Notes: generated from the letters alone by a model not told the origin. A stretch of DNA of 64,000 nucleotides from Nosema muscidifuracis (GCA_028335825.1 JAIOKI010000016.1:248001-312000); one strand, 5' to 3'. Shown: positions 20,336 to 30,624, counted from the first letter of the stretch. A program made the numbers and translations.

Positions 20336-20641
20336 ATGGAAAGATCTTTGGATATACAAAATATACACGATTCACTAGAAAATGATGATTTACTTAACAG
20401 ATTAGAAAAATTGAGCGTATTTTTAGATAAACTAGTATACCAAATTACTGAAGATGAAGTACCTGACGAAGATGTATCTAAAATTGTTGATCATATTAAA
20501 TTACAGAAGAAGATTTACGAACAAGCACACGATCTTTACGATTGTTTTAAAGAAGAAAAGTTTGAAAAAGAAAAAGCTAATACTAGTCTTAATAATTTAA
20601 AAGAGACACTTAATGAGTATTATAAATTCAAAGGTGTTTGA
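20336..20641 (+). CDS. Small coiled-coil protein, unknown function
   Basis: This is a helical, acidic protein of about 101 aa beginning MERSLDIQNIHDSLENDD; I do not recognise it. Two ATGs are possible. ATG 20321 would add MGVFA but begins with ATGGGGG; I prefer 20336 because the GGGGG run would then lie about 10 bases upstream, like the GGG/CCC runs of other genes. Heptad-like leucines (LLNRLEKLSVFLDKLVYQI) and a second helix (VDHIKLQKKIYEQAHDLYDCF) suggest a small subunit of a helical-bundle complex. Confidence 0.65.
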   Translation: MERSLDIQNIHDSLENDDLLNRLEKLSVFLDKLVYQITEDEVPDEDVSKIVDHIKLQKKIYEQAHDLYDCFKEEKFEKEKANTSLNNLKETLNEYYKFKGV

Positions 20642-21052
20642 TTGTATTAAATTTTATTTATTGTTAATTTATTTTTTAATAATCATTATATGTAATTTTA
20701 TAACAAGTAAGTTTCACTTCTATATTGATATATAAGATATTGTCAAATTTGTTAAAGTTTAATCAATAATTATTCGTTAATAAAACAAAATTTAAAATGG
20801 TTTAACAATTAATAATATTTATTTTTAATGGCTAATTATTCTTATTAAAATTCATCCTCTCCTTAAAATTAATCAAATACTTTTTATAGGTAAACTATCT
20901 TCATCTTATAAAATTCATTCTCTCCTTAAAATTAACCAAATACTTTTTATAGGTAAACTATCTTTTAAATCTTTTCTTTTATCCCATAAAATTCATCCTC
21001 TCCTTATTCAAAGGAGAACAAGCTATTTAAAAATTATTTTAAATATTTATTT
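20642..21052. repeat. Spacer with repeated TCTCCTTA blocks
   Basis: No gene. The phrase AAAATTCATCCTCTCCTTAAAATTAATCAAATACTTTTTATAGGTAAACTATCTT occurs in two to three copies between about 20840 and 21010, just upstream of the calcineurin gene. Confidence 0.5.
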
Positions 21053-22603
21053 ATGAGCATAAATATAGAAAAATTGAGAATCTTTGATAATTCAGAAGAT
21101 GATCTTCCACAATATCCTGTTATAGAAACTAAAATTCAAAACTACAATTTCTATTCTCATCTTATAGACGATTTATCAATTTTAAATCAAAAAATGGATC
21201 TTATTGACATTAATATAGTCAAAACCCATTTTTCTAATTTAGGTAGATTATCAAAAAAACAAGCAATAAAAATTTTGAGTGATGCTAGAAAATTATTTGA
21301 ACAAGAACCAAATAATCTTAATATAAAATCTTCATCGTACATAATTGGTGATATACATGGTCAATATTTTGATCTAATAAATATACTCAGATCTTTTGAT
21401 TTAAAAAATGATACTTTAATATTTTTAGGAGATTATGTTGATAGAGGAATTTATTCTACAGAGACTTTTCTTTATCTTTGTCTTCTTAAATTATATCATA
21501 AAGATAATATTTACTTATTAAGGGGTAATCATGAATCAAGATCTATGACTACTAAATACACATTTAAGGCAGAATGTTTAAATAAATATGACGAATCAGT
21601 CTATGAAGAATTTCTTAAAACATTTAATACTCTTCCTCTTACAGCTGTTATTATGGATTCAGTTTTCTGTGTACATGGTGGAATATCTCCAAATTTAAAA
21701 AATATTTCAGAAATTAATTTGATTAATAGATTTACTGATATAAAGAAAGATACAATAATGAGTGAAATACTCTGGTCAGATCCACATTCAGAATATGAAA
21801 TATCAGAAGAGTCTTTTATTACGAATAATTTAAGAAAATGTTCATTTTTTTATACTTATAAAAGTGTATCAGATTTTCTTAAATTAAATAATCTAAAATG
21901 TATTATAAGAGGTCATGAAGTTAAAGAAAAAGGATATCATTTATATAAGAATTATGAAGAATTTCCATCTTTAATTACTTTATTCAGTGCACCCAATTAT
22001 TGTGATGAGTTTAAAAACAAAGGATCTTTTTTATATTTTGATGGTACTAGTATGAATATAAGAACATACGAAGGAATAACTCAACCAAAATTATTATTAA
22101 ATAATCTGGATGGTATAAATTGGACTTTTCCATTTATTTCTGAAAAGATATCTGAATTTTATGTAAGTCTATTACAAATATTAAATAATACATCAGAAGA
22201 AATTGATGAAATATTAATAGAGAAAGAAATTAGAAAATCTACAAATCTTCAATTATCAATGATAATTGTTAGATCAGAAAGAGAAAATCTTAGTCAAACT
22301 TTTAGAAATAAATCAGATATTTTTATGAATATGATAAAGATGAATAAGAATGATAGAAATTTTAGTGAGATACAAGAAATTTATGAATGTACTAATCCAG
22401 ATTTAAATAAGATTAAAGGAATAAGTATGAATATTCCTGAATCATTAACACCAAATATAACAGAAGAAATTTCTAAGATTAGTTTGAATAAAACATTAAA
22501 GAAATCTTTAATATATATTGATGATAAAAATGACAAAGGAGAGATTTTGATACCTTCAGAAATATCAAAAAAAGAGAGTGGTTGTATTGGATGGATATTT
22601 TAG
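21053..22603 (+). CDS. CNA1: Calcineurin catalytic subunit A (PP2B)
   Basis: This 516-aa PPP-family phosphatase has GDIHG (99-103), GDYVDRG (126-132), RGNHE (157-161), VHGG and SAPNYCDEFKNKGS. The linker after the catalytic domain, MNIRTYEGITQPKLLLNNLDGINWTFPF-SEKISEFYVSLLQILN, matches the calcineurin B-binding helix and identifies PP2B rather than PP1/PP2A. The C-terminal 130 residues are divergent; I cannot point to a clear calmodulin site or autoinhibitory helix. It dephosphorylates Ser/Thr targets in response to Ca2+. No CCC run is seen near the ATG. Confidence 0.92.
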   Translation: MSINIEKLRIFDNSEDDLPQYPVIETKIQNYNFYSHLIDDLSILNQKMDLIDINIVKTHFSNLGRLSKKQAIKILSDARKLFEQEPNNLNIKSSSYIIGDIHGQYFDLINILRSFDLKNDTLIFLGDYVDRGIYSTETFLYLCLLKLYHKDNIYLLRGNHESRSMTTKYTFKAECLNKYDESVYEEFLKTFNTLPLTAVIMDSVFCVHGGISPNLKNISEINLINRFTDIKKDTIMSEILWSDPHSEYEISEESFITNNLRKCSFFYTYKSVSDFLKLNNLKCIIRGHEVKEKGYHLYKNYEEFPSLITLFSAPNYCDEFKNKGSFLYFDGTSMNIRTYEGITQPKLLLNNLDGINWTFPFISEKISEFYVSLLQILNNTSEEIDEILIEKEIRKSTNLQLSMIIVRSERENLSQTFRNKSDIFMNMIKMNKNDRNFSEIQEIYECTNPDLNKIKGISMNIPESLTPNITEEISKISLNKTLKKSLIYIDDKNDKGEILIPSEISKKESGCIGWIF

Positions 22604-23079
22604 ATTAAATAAATATTTTTAAATATTTCTTAAATATGATATAAATGTTATAAATGTTTTATAGATAAAATAAATATTTTTAAAAATTTTATATATATTT
22701 CTTAAATATGATATAAATGTTATAAATATTTTATAGATTAAATAGATATTTCTTAAATATGATATAAAGACAAAAAACTTATTAATTTTATTAAGTATTT
22801 AGATTAATATTGATAATTCTTCAACATAGTTATAATTTATCAAACAAAAAATTCATCGAAATCTTTCTATTAATAATGTCTTCATTATAGAATTAATTTA
22901 ATCTCCATTAAAATATACTCAATAACATCTCCAATAAAATATACTCAATAATATCTCCAAAGAAATATCCTTAATAATTTATCAAACAAAAAATTCATCG
23001 AAATCTTCCTATTAATAACATCTCAATTAAAATATACTCAATAACATCTCCAATAAAATATACTTATTAAATTAATTAT
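22604..23079. repeat. 3' spacer with repeats that include the CNA1 stop region
   Basis: No gene. The sequence around the CNA1 stop (TTTTAGATTAAATAAATATTT) is followed by two variants, TTTTATAGATAAAATAAATATTT and TTTTATAGATTAAATAGATATTT, each with TTCTTAAATATGATATAAATG. Further right, CTCAATAACATCTCCAATAAAATATAC recurs three to four times (about 22910-23065). Confidence 0.55.
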
Positions 23080-23670
23080 TTATTTATCAATTGATCTTTT
23101 GAATATTAATTTATAATTTGATATTCTTATTCCTTTACTAGTATCAATTAAATCTTCACTAGTCTTCAATCTAACAACTGTATTTCTTTTATTAAGTCCA
23201 GATTTTCTTTTAATTACACTTTTTTCAACACTCTCTTCTTCATATTCCTCATTACTTTTTAATTTACGTTGTTCATGGAATATTAATAATTCACATGCTA
23301 AACCATGTTCTTCTTTTTTATTAATGTTTAATATATCTTTTATACTATTTAATTCTTTAATACATTCTTCTATATCCTTATTTAAATCTAATGATTCATT
23401 AGTCTTCATAAACATGTAATCTTCATATAAATATGGATAAAATATATGGAATGATAAAAAAATATCATAAGCATGTTCAATAGTTTCAAATTGTCTAAAA
23501 TCAGGAGTAGTTATTTGAGATAAATCCTTATTTAAAAAACTTAATACTTTCAATTTTCTGTTATGTATCAACTCATAAAAATTACCAAAATCTCTTGTAT
23601 CTCCTAATTTATTCAAAACAAGTCCATTGGTAAAAAACTTTCTCTCTTCTTCATCCAAATTATTTTCCAT
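23080..23670 (-). CDS. Hypothetical protein, helical N-terminus and basic C-terminus
   Basis: I do not recognise this 196-aa protein. The first 120 residues look helical with aromatic clusters (FLSFHIFYPYLYEDYMFM). After residue 135 there is an acidic patch (EEYEEESVE) followed by a basic region (KRKSGLNKRN) and a short beta-like end. A GGG run lies 11 bases before the ATG. It is downstream of, and in the same direction as, the long protein at 23721-25418, 51 bases apart. Confidence 0.75.
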   Translation of the reverse strand: MENNLDEEERKFFTNGLVLNKLGDTRDFGNFYELIHNRKLKVLSFLNKDLSQITTPDFRQFETIEHAYDIFLSFHIFYPYLYEDYMFMKTNESLDLNKDIEECIKELNSIKDILNINKKEEHGLACELLIFHEQRKLKSNEEYEEESVEKSVIKRKSGLNKRNTVVRLKTSEDLIDTSKGIRISNYKLIFKRSIDK

Positions 23671-23720
23671 TTTTTTTCACCCTTATTTTTTTATTTTATT
23701 TTAAAATATTTAAATTTAAC

Positions 23721-25418
23721 TTACATCCATTTATTAGGACTATCATTGCTTATATCTTTTATATTAGGAAAAATTTCTTCTACATTAATATCTTCACATA
23801 TATTAAAATATTTTTCAAGAATATCATGATTTTGAATACGGACTTTTTCATTAATATTATTATCTTTAGAGAAATCTGGTTCAATAAATAATAAAGAATC
23901 TTCATCATCTGATTTTATATGAGGAATAATTGTACTAGATTTATAATCATTTTGAGAAATTCCTTTTCTTTGATTATCAATCACTTTCTTATATAAATCA
24001 TTTTTAGATCTTGGAGAATCTCTGATATACTTGGAAGATTTAACATCATAAATCTTGGAATTTTCATTAAATACATGAGAAATTCTTTTTAATTTAGAAG
24101 TATCAATTTTACAATTTTCTTCTAATTTTATCTCATCTATTTTTTTAATATCTGAGTTTGTTATTTTTTTAACTACTAAAGGCTGCTTAATTTCAATTTT
24201 TGGTTTCATATCTATTTTAGTAGTAAAATCTTGATTAATTGGTGTTTTAATAATTTTATCTCTTTTAAAAACTTGTTTTATTATTTTATCAACATCTAAA
24301 TCTTCTTTTTTATTCTCTAAGAAAACACTATTTCTTTTGTATTCTATCTTAGCCTTTTCTTTCTTAAATAATTTTTTAAGAAGTTCATTTTCTTTTTTTA
24401 TATCTTTTACTTTTAAAGGCTTGTTTATTGCAATCTTAGAAATCTCATTTATTTGTTCAGGTTGTTTTTTTATTTCTGATAGCTTACAAATATCAGTAGA
24501 TTTATTTTGAGATTGTTCATCAATTTCTTTAAGAAGATTATCTGTAACCTTAATTTTATTATTTGATATCTTTAGAGGATCATTTGTAGCATTAATTTGA
24601 TTATTTGATATCATCTTTTCAAGATTATCTGTAGTATTAATTTGATTATTTGATGGATCATCTGAAATATTTTTATCATCAATGAAATTTGCAGTATTCT
24701 TGTCATTGATGAAATTTATAGCATTTTTATCATCAATAACATTTTCATTTGAAATATTCTTACTATTTAAAATATTTTTATCATCAACGATACTTTCATT
24801 TAATAATTCTTCTTTCTTAGTTAAACTATTTCTACCCAATTTAATAAATTCTAATTTTTCACTAATATCATGCATAGAAATATTTGTTTTAACATTTTTT
24901 TTGGTATTTCTTTTCAATACAATTGGATTCTTTTTTGATCTTACTATCTTTTTTATTTTAGTTTTCTCTGGTAATAAAACTTCCTTATCTTCAATAAATT
25001 TATCATTTTTTACTATTTCTTTCTTATTCTCAGGTATAAATATTTCATTAATATTCTCTTTATCAAATATAGGTGTTCCCATAATAATATCAAGTGCATC
25101 ATTTTTGATTGATTTATCAGTACATTTTACTTTTTTGTTCCTCACTGACTCAAAATTCTTCTCTTTTTTTATAGGTTTCTTTAAAACATTTATTTTCTTA
25201 GAATTATCGAGCTTATTGTTTTTTTTAATATTATCATTTTCTTCTCCTAAAATTCTAAGAGAACATTTTCGTCTAGTTCTTAGATTTTTTATTCTATGTT
25301 TATCTAAGTAATTTGTATACAATGCTCTTTTTACTTTCTTAAACAATTCTCTGGTAGTTATTGTTTTGTAATAATTTTTCCATTCTTCTATTATTTCATT
25401 AATTATGCATTTTAACAT
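23721..25418 (-). CDS. Long Lys/Asn/Ile-rich protein, unknown function
   Basis: I place the start at 25418 (MLKCIINEIIEEWKNYYK) because CCC lies four bases upstream; an in-frame extension upstream reads through a poly-A/proline stretch without a motif. The 565-aa product has a compact N-terminus (1-60), helical and then basic (RIKNLRTRRKCSLRI), a long low-complexity middle with repeats built on DDKN and NNQINATDN (roughly residues 205-290), and an acidic end (DEDSLLFIEPDF...SPNKWM). It is probably nuclear and largely disordered. The role is unknown. Confidence 0.78.
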   Translation of the reverse strand: MLKCIINEIIEEWKNYYKTITTRELFKKVKRALYTNYLDKHRIKNLRTRRKCSLRILGEENDNIKKNNKLDNSKKINVLKKPIKKEKNFESVRNKKVKCTDKSIKNDALDIIMGTPIFDKENINEIFIPENKKEIVKNDKFIEDKEVLLPEKTKIKKIVRSKKNPIVLKRNTKKNVKTNISMHDISEKLEFIKLGRNSLTKKEELLNESIVDDKNILNSKNISNENVIDDKNAINFINDKNTANFIDDKNISDDPSNNQINTTDNLEKMISNNQINATNDPLKISNNKIKVTDNLLKEIDEQSQNKSTDICKLSEIKKQPEQINEISKIAINKPLKVKDIKKENELLKKLFKKEKAKIEYKRNSVFLENKKEDLDVDKIIKQVFKRDKIIKTPINQDFTTKIDMKPKIEIKQPLVVKKITNSDIKKIDEIKLEENCKIDTSKLKRISHVFNENSKIYDVKSSKYIRDSPRSKNDLYKKVIDNQRKGISQNDYKSSTIIPHIKSDDEDSLLFIEPDFSKDNNINEKVRIQNHDILEKYFNICEDINVEEIFPNIKDISNDSPNKWM

Positions 25419-25825
25419 TTTAGGGAGATAAAAAATTAAAAAAAAACCCAAAAAAAAACAAAATGTAAAATTTCTTAATTTGTAAAAACTTCTTTTACTT
25501 AATTTCTTATTAATTTGAAGTTCTTCTTAGTTTAAAAAACTCTTCTACTTAATTTCCTCTTAATTTGAAGTTCTTCTTAGTTTAAAAAACATATTCTTGA
25601 TTTCTTCAAGTCCAATCCTCTTTCAATTTGTAAAAACTCCTTCCACCAAATTTCTTCTTTTTTTAAAGTTCTTCTTCCACTAAATTTCTTAAAATTAAAA
25701 ATTGTACTTAATTTTTATTTCTATGAAAATGATATTTATTGTATGAACTGAGAAAAATTCCACATATAAAAAAAGTAATGACTCACATTAATACATCCAA
25801 ATGTCATTTTCAAAGAAATTAAAAT
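25419..25825. repeat. Spacer with TTTAAAAAACTCTTCTAC-type repeats
   Basis: No gene. The unit AATTTCTTATTAATTTGAAGTTCTTCTTAG with TTTAAAAAACT recurs about three times at 25495-25600, then decays up to 25700. Confidence 0.5.
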
Positions 25826-27373
25826 TTATAAATTCTGATCCAATATAAATATTCTTTTTGATTCCTCTAATCGTTTTTTAAAATCTAAAATATTACGAGT
25901 TCTATTCCAATAAAATCCATTTCGCAAATTGCGAACATTTTTAATAATTTCTAATACTCTTATATCATAACCATATATATACATTATAATAATCGAGTCA
26001 CCATCAATTAAATCAATCTCCATTTGATTATTTTTTCTATTAGTTTTATACTTCCATAAATAAAAATATTTGTTATTTTTCTTACATTCCTTATTCTCTA
26101 AATAACACATCTCTTGTTCCAATAAATCATAACTTAAATCTTTTTTTATTAATTTCTTTTTACATTTACTTAAATATTTGTAACTCAATTCGCCATTTCT
26201 TCTTTTAATAAGATAATTTTCATAAAATAATTCTTCATTTAAAACTTCTTCATACAAATTTGTGCAAATAGTATTCTTTATAAATCGAAGATGACTTAAT
26301 TTACAAGGAATGTTGTTATATTTTTCCACACATTCTTTGTATAATGTATTTATAAATTCTATGAAATTAGGTTGATCTCTAATATTTATTAATTCTATTG
26401 AATCTTGTTCATGTATCCAAATATAAAATAAATTATGTTTATAACTGTAAATATCATTCCTTAATTCTTCTAAACATCTTTGTTTATTAAATTCATACAT
26501 AAGTTTATATCTTAAAATACATTTTATATCTTTTATAACTAGATATCCTTCCATAAATCTACCCATATATAATAATAATCTTCCATGCATAAGTTTATTA
26601 TTAAATTTTGGTAATATTTCAAATATCGAATTATTTTTTGTAAGTACATATAATTTATAAAATTCCTTAATCTGAAATATTTTATAATCAACAATATTTA
26701 TGTACAATCTATCAATTAAAATCTTTGGATTAATATTGTACATAATCATATTATAAATTTTATAGAATATTTTACTTGTTATTATTGTTTTACATAATAT
26801 TATACACAGAGATACACTTGTTATATTAATATTTGGATATATTTCAATATTCTTATTAATATTCTTCAATAAATATTTATCATTGGGTATTAACAGGTTT
26901 TTATAGGAATTTACAAAATCTGTCAATTTATCTAATAAATCACTTAACATGTTTTTATGCGTATCATTTTTATTTATAGATTTATGCATAAAAATTGATT
27001 TAATAAGATCTTCATTTTTATTGTAAAATATTTTATCAAGTTTGTTTAGTTCATTTACTTTTTCATCAACACTTAAATATTCAAATTCTTTACGATTAAA
27101 TACTAAATTTTCTCTTAAAATAATTGGATTATTTTTTTTATATTTTTTTACAAATTTATTAAGTACAATATTATTCTTTAAGTAAGATTTGTAATCAATA
27201 TTTGCTATTGGATTTCCTATATTATCGTATATTATATTATAATGATACGATTTAGGTAAATCTGGAGAAATATTTCTGTTAGTATAAACTTCATTAAATT
27301 TTTTCATATAATTAAGTTTTCTTCTTTTCAATCTTTTTTCGATATTATCTAAAATATCTTCTTCATCTGACAT
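25826..27373 (-). CDS. Hypothetical protein, helical, unknown function
   Basis: This 515-aa protein is not recognised. It starts with an acidic then basic N-terminus (MSDEEDILDNIEKRLKRRK, possibly nuclear). Residues about 90-330 look alpha-helical, with repeats such as FEILPKFNNKLMHGRLLLYM and FMEGYLVIKDIKCILRYK. The C-terminal part is rich in Cys/Lys/Asn (CYLENKECKKNNKYFYLWKYK). ATG 27373 has CCC six bases upstream. The length and lack of low complexity suggest a real conserved subunit of some complex. Confidence 0.78.
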   Translation of the reverse strand: MSDEEDILDNIEKRLKRRKLNYMKKFNEVYTNRNISPDLPKSYHYNIIYDNIGNPIANIDYKSYLKNNIVLNKFVKKYKKNNPIILRENLVFNRKEFEYLSVDEKVNELNKLDKIFYNKNEDLIKSIFMHKSINKNDTHKNMLSDLLDKLTDFVNSYKNLLIPNDKYLLKNINKNIEIYPNINITSVSLCIILCKTIITSKIFYKIYNMIMYNINPKILIDRLYINIVDYKIFQIKEFYKLYVLTKNNSIFEILPKFNNKLMHGRLLLYMGRFMEGYLVIKDIKCILRYKLMYEFNKQRCLEELRNDIYSYKHNLFYIWIHEQDSIELINIRDQPNFIEFINTLYKECVEKYNNIPCKLSHLRFIKNTICTNLYEEVLNEELFYENYLIKRRNGELSYKYLSKCKKKLIKKDLSYDLLEQEMCYLENKECKKNNKYFYLWKYKTNRKNNQMEIDLIDGDSIIIMYIYGYDIRVLEIIKNVRNLRNGFYWNRTRNILDFKKRLEESKRIFILDQNL

Positions 27374-27805
27374 TTTAAAGGGTTAAAATTTTCATTTATT
27401 CATTTAAAGATATCTTTAAAAAATTCATTTAAGATATTCAAAATTTCATTTTATAAAATATCTATAAAAATTTATTTGAAGATATCTATAATAAAAATTC
27501 AGGATATTCAAATTTTCATTTATTCATTTTTATAAAAAATCTATAAAAAATTTATTTGAAGATATCTATAAAAAATTTATTTAAGAAATCTATTATAAAA
27601 TTTATTTGAAGATATCTATAATAAAAATTCAGGATATTTAAAATGAAATTAGAAAGAGTAACGAAAAAAATCTTATATTTTTTCTTTGACTTTATTTTTT
27701 AAAAAGGGTTAAGGAAGGTGTACGAAAAAAATCTTTTATTTTTCCTTGACTGTTTATATTTAAAAATTAGCATAAAATACAAAAATTTAAAGAAGGGCTA
27801 AAAAG
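27374..27805. repeat. Divergent spacer with two kinds of repeat
   Basis: No gene. GAAGATATCTATAATAAAAATTCAGGATATT and relatives recur from 27410 to 27640. Closer to the next gene there is a direct repeat of TACGAAAAAAATCTT...TTTTC.TTGACT at about 27658-27692 and 27720-27752, each associated with AAGG and GGG runs; these may be promoter elements of the KNL1 gene. Confidence 0.5.
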
Positions 27806-29329
27806 ATGGACGAAAATAAAAAAAAACAAAGACGAGTTTCATTTGCATCAGAAGCTCCTGAACAGAATATTTATGAAAAAGAAGTAACAATCAACTCATT
27901 CACTACCGATGATATAACAGCAGATTTCACATGTGATCAGACTAAAGTAAGAAATTCTTTTTATGACGATACTAATATTTTACAAGAAAATGTTCAATAT
28001 GATAATAAAGAGAATGATTCTATTATGAGTAATAATACAGCTGTATTTGATGAACTTATTAATACACAATACATTCGTACAATAGTTCCATTAACAAAAC
28101 AAACATCAATAAATGTTAATGAACTTCTTATAGAACAAGGTATTCGTTTTTTAGATGATATTGTTGTATCATCTACACGTAGAGAAACATTAAGCAAATC
28201 TAAGAAAGAAGTTGATCCAAAGAATGTAATTTATTATAAATATTTCTTAATTTATAGGATTAAATTTTTTGAAGATTTTAGTGAAGATTTAAAGAATGAA
28301 TTGAACAAATTGAGTGATGAAATAAGTCAAATAGAAAAGAATTTTGATATAAAAGGAACTTTACTTGAAAAAGAAGATAAATCTAAATTAAGAAGTCTTA
28401 AAACTGATTGTAGAAATAGAGCTACAGTTAGTTGGTATGAATTAAGAGCTAAAAAAGAACTTGAATTTAATGATTTAGTTATAAAACATAAGAACGAATT
28501 AATTAATGAATTAAATATTAAAGAAAATGAGTTAATAAATTTAAAAAATAAGAAGAATGAATTAGATCAAGATATTTTAAATATTGAAAGTAAATTGAAA
28601 ACTTTACATACACATGATATATTAAATATAACTGATAATACAATTAATAAGATTCAACAAGATATTATTAATCATGAAAAAGTTCTTGAAGAATATATTT
28701 TAGAATATGAGAATCTTAAAGTAGATGTAAATAATAAGAAAATTAATGAAGAATTAAATGAAAAGAAATATTTAAATTTAAAAAATGAGATATTTGAACT
28801 TGAAAAACAATTTAAAGGAGTAAGTGTTAATGAAAATGATCTTAATGATATTAAAAATGATTATGAAAAATTAACAGCTATTCTTGGTTTAGAAATCAAA
28901 GAATATAAGAAAGATTTAATAATTTTTAATTATTTAAATTATGAGATTTTTATAAAGAATAATGAGATTTCTGGAAGATATTTAAATTCTAAAAGTATTA
29001 TTCATGAATATGGAATAAGTTTACTAAAATATTTTAAAGGAAAAGATTCTTTAATTGATATTTGTAAATTATTTAATTGTTTACAAGAGTTATATAAAGA
29101 AATATTAAGTATAAAAGAAAATAATTCAGTAGATGTATTTATTAATAATGATGAGTTACATTTAGTAATTAATATTAGTGATTTATTAAGTTTTAGATCT
29201 TATAAGTTTAGTTTAATTATAAAATTTAATATGGAAGTATTGTTAGAAAAAGAAGGAGAAATTTTTAATTATAATTTATATAAAGATAAGGGATGTATAC
29301 TTAGAAATATAAAAGGAATGATTATTTAA
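27806..29329 (+). CDS. SPC105: KNL1/Spc105 kinetochore scaffold
   Basis: This 507-aa protein has an N-terminal PP1-docking RVSF motif (residues 10-13 in QRRVSFASE), a MELT-like DDIT, then the Spc7/KNL1 signature INVNELLIEQGIRFLDDI with STRRETL (around 107-133). A long coiled coil follows (about 165-360), and a C-terminal globular region (about 370-507) would be the RWD-type kinetochore-targeting end. KNL1 binds the Mis12 complex and recruits Bub3-Bub1 and PP1. It is much shorter than yeast Spc105 (917 aa) because the MELT array is almost gone. GGG lies before the ATG. Confidence 0.8.
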   Translation: MDENKKKQRRVSFASEAPEQNIYEKEVTINSFTTDDITADFTCDQTKVRNSFYDDTNILQENVQYDNKENDSIMSNNTAVFDELINTQYIRTIVPLTKQTSINVNELLIEQGIRFLDDIVVSSTRRETLSKSKKEVDPKNVIYYKYFLIYRIKFFEDFSEDLKNELNKLSDEISQIEKNFDIKGTLLEKEDKSKLRSLKTDCRNRATVSWYELRAKKELEFNDLVIKHKNELINELNIKENELINLKNKKNELDQDILNIESKLKTLHTHDILNITDNTINKIQQDIINHEKVLEEYILEYENLKVDVNNKKINEELNEKKYLNLKNEIFELEKQFKGVSVNENDLNDIKNDYEKLTAILGLEIKEYKKDLIIFNYLNYEIFIKNNEISGRYLNSKSIIHEYGISLLKYFKGKDSLIDICKLFNCLQELYKEILSIKENNSVDVFINNDELHLVINISDLLSFRSYKFSLIIKFNMEVLLEKEGEIFNYNLYKDKGCILRNIKGMII

Positions 29330-29676
29330 TATAAATATAAATATAGTATATATATATTATTTTTATAATAAAATAAAAACTTAATAAAATTTATACATAA
29401 ATTATAATCAAAAACTTAATAAAATCTATACATAAATTATAATTAAAAACTTAATAAAAAAATAATATCTTTATATAATAAAAAAAAACTTTAATGTCTA
29501 TACATAATGAAAAAAACTTAATAAAATCTATACATAATTAAATCTTTATGCATAATAAAAAAAATATTTATATATAATTATAATATCTTTATATAATAAA
29601 AAAAACTTTAATATTTCTACATAATATCTTTATATAATAATATCTTTTATTAAGTTTTTATTTTTTTTATCCCTTA
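29330..29676. repeat. Spacer with AAACTTAATAAAATCTATACATAA repeats
   Basis: No gene. The phrase AAAACTTAATAAAATCTATACATAAATTATAAT recurs four to five times from 29375 to 29600 in decaying form. CCC at 29671-29673 belongs to the next gene. Confidence 0.5.
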
Positions 29677-30624
29677 ATGTCAGATGAAATTTATAATTAC
29701 ATAACTGAAAATATTAAAATGTATAACAGACCTCTTGACAAAAATGATGCAGATGAGATATACAGAACTTATAAAGAAATACATAAAGATTTTAATGAAG
29801 CATATCTTATAACTCATATTGAATCTTATCATATGAATAAGAATACTAAAGACAGAACACAAGAAGAAAAAGATAATCTTAAGAATTGGAGACAAGCAAG
29901 AAGAGCAAGTGTTTGTTCAGAAAATTTCTTTCCTAATGATTATTGTTTAATAAGTTATCCAAAAACTAAAGAAACTTTTCAATTTTTAAGTGATATTCTT
30001 ATTAAAGATGTTCCATTTGGATTTCTTACTCCTAAACAAAAATTTAAACTTATAGATACTATGAAATGTATTGATATAGAAGAGAATGTTGTATTAATAA
30101 GAGAAGGAGAGAGGGATAATAGAATGTATTGTGTAGATGAAGGAATATTTGATGTATACAAGAATAATGTAAAACTTAAATCATTAAAGAGAGGTGATTA
30201 TTTTGGAGAGATAGCTTTATTACACAATGTAGAAAGAACAGCTACTGTAATAAGTAAAGTTAAGAGTAAGATATGGGTTATTGAACAAAAAGTATTTTTA
30301 GGATTAAGAGCATCAGATAGAAATAAGAATAAAGCTATTATACTTGATGGTATAGTAAATCTTAAATTATATCCTGATTTAAATGAGAAAGAATTAATTA
30401 GTTTTGTCAGTACACTCAGTTTTGATTATTTTAAGGAAGGTGATGTTGTTAATTTTAAAGATGATGAAGTTTTTATGTTTTTAGATGATGGAGAGATTGA
30501 AAGTCAAGGAGGAATACATAAAGTAAAAAGTAAAGAAGTAATTTATAAAGGATTTATATGTAAGACTGTGATAGAAGGATCTATTATGAAAAAAAGACAG
30601 AGGAAATTATATAATTTAGAATAA
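29677..30624 (+). CDS. BCY1: cAMP-dependent protein kinase regulatory subunit-like, one intact cyclic-nucleotide site
   Basis: The 315-aa protein has a substrate-like inhibitor motif RRASV (about residues 74-78), phosphorylatable as in type II subunits. CNB-A covers about 95-215 with the phosphate-binding cassette FGEIALLHNVERTATV, keeping the key Glu and Arg. CNB-B (about 225-310) is short and lacks a recognisable FGE...R cassette. Yeast Bcy1 is 416 aa. A typical dimerisation/docking domain is not evident in the N-terminus. It would hold the PKA catalytic subunit inactive until cAMP binds. CCC lies three bases before the ATG. Confidence 0.8.
   Translation: MSDEIYNYITENIKMYNRPLDKNDADEIYRTYKEIHKDFNEAYLITHIESYHMNKNTKDRTQEEKDNLKNWRQARRASVCSENFFPNDYCLISYPKTKETFQFLSDILIKDVPFGFLTPKQKFKLIDTMKCIDIEENVVLIREGERDNRMYCVDEGIFDVYKNNVKLKSLKRGDYFGEIALLHNVERTATVISKVKSKIWVIEQKVFLGLRASDRNKNKAIILDGIVNLKLYPDLNEKELISFVSTLSFDYFKEGDVVNFKDDEVFMFLDDGEIESQGGIHKVKSKEVIYKGFICKTVIEGSIMKKRQRKLYNLE

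Noticed and set aside
24682-25311. Forward open frame of about 210 codons, Phe/Leu/Ser-rich
   Set aside because: It is antisense to the Lys/Asn-rich gene at 23721-25418. The apparent hydrophobicity is the mirror of AAA/AAT-rich codons, not a membrane protein.
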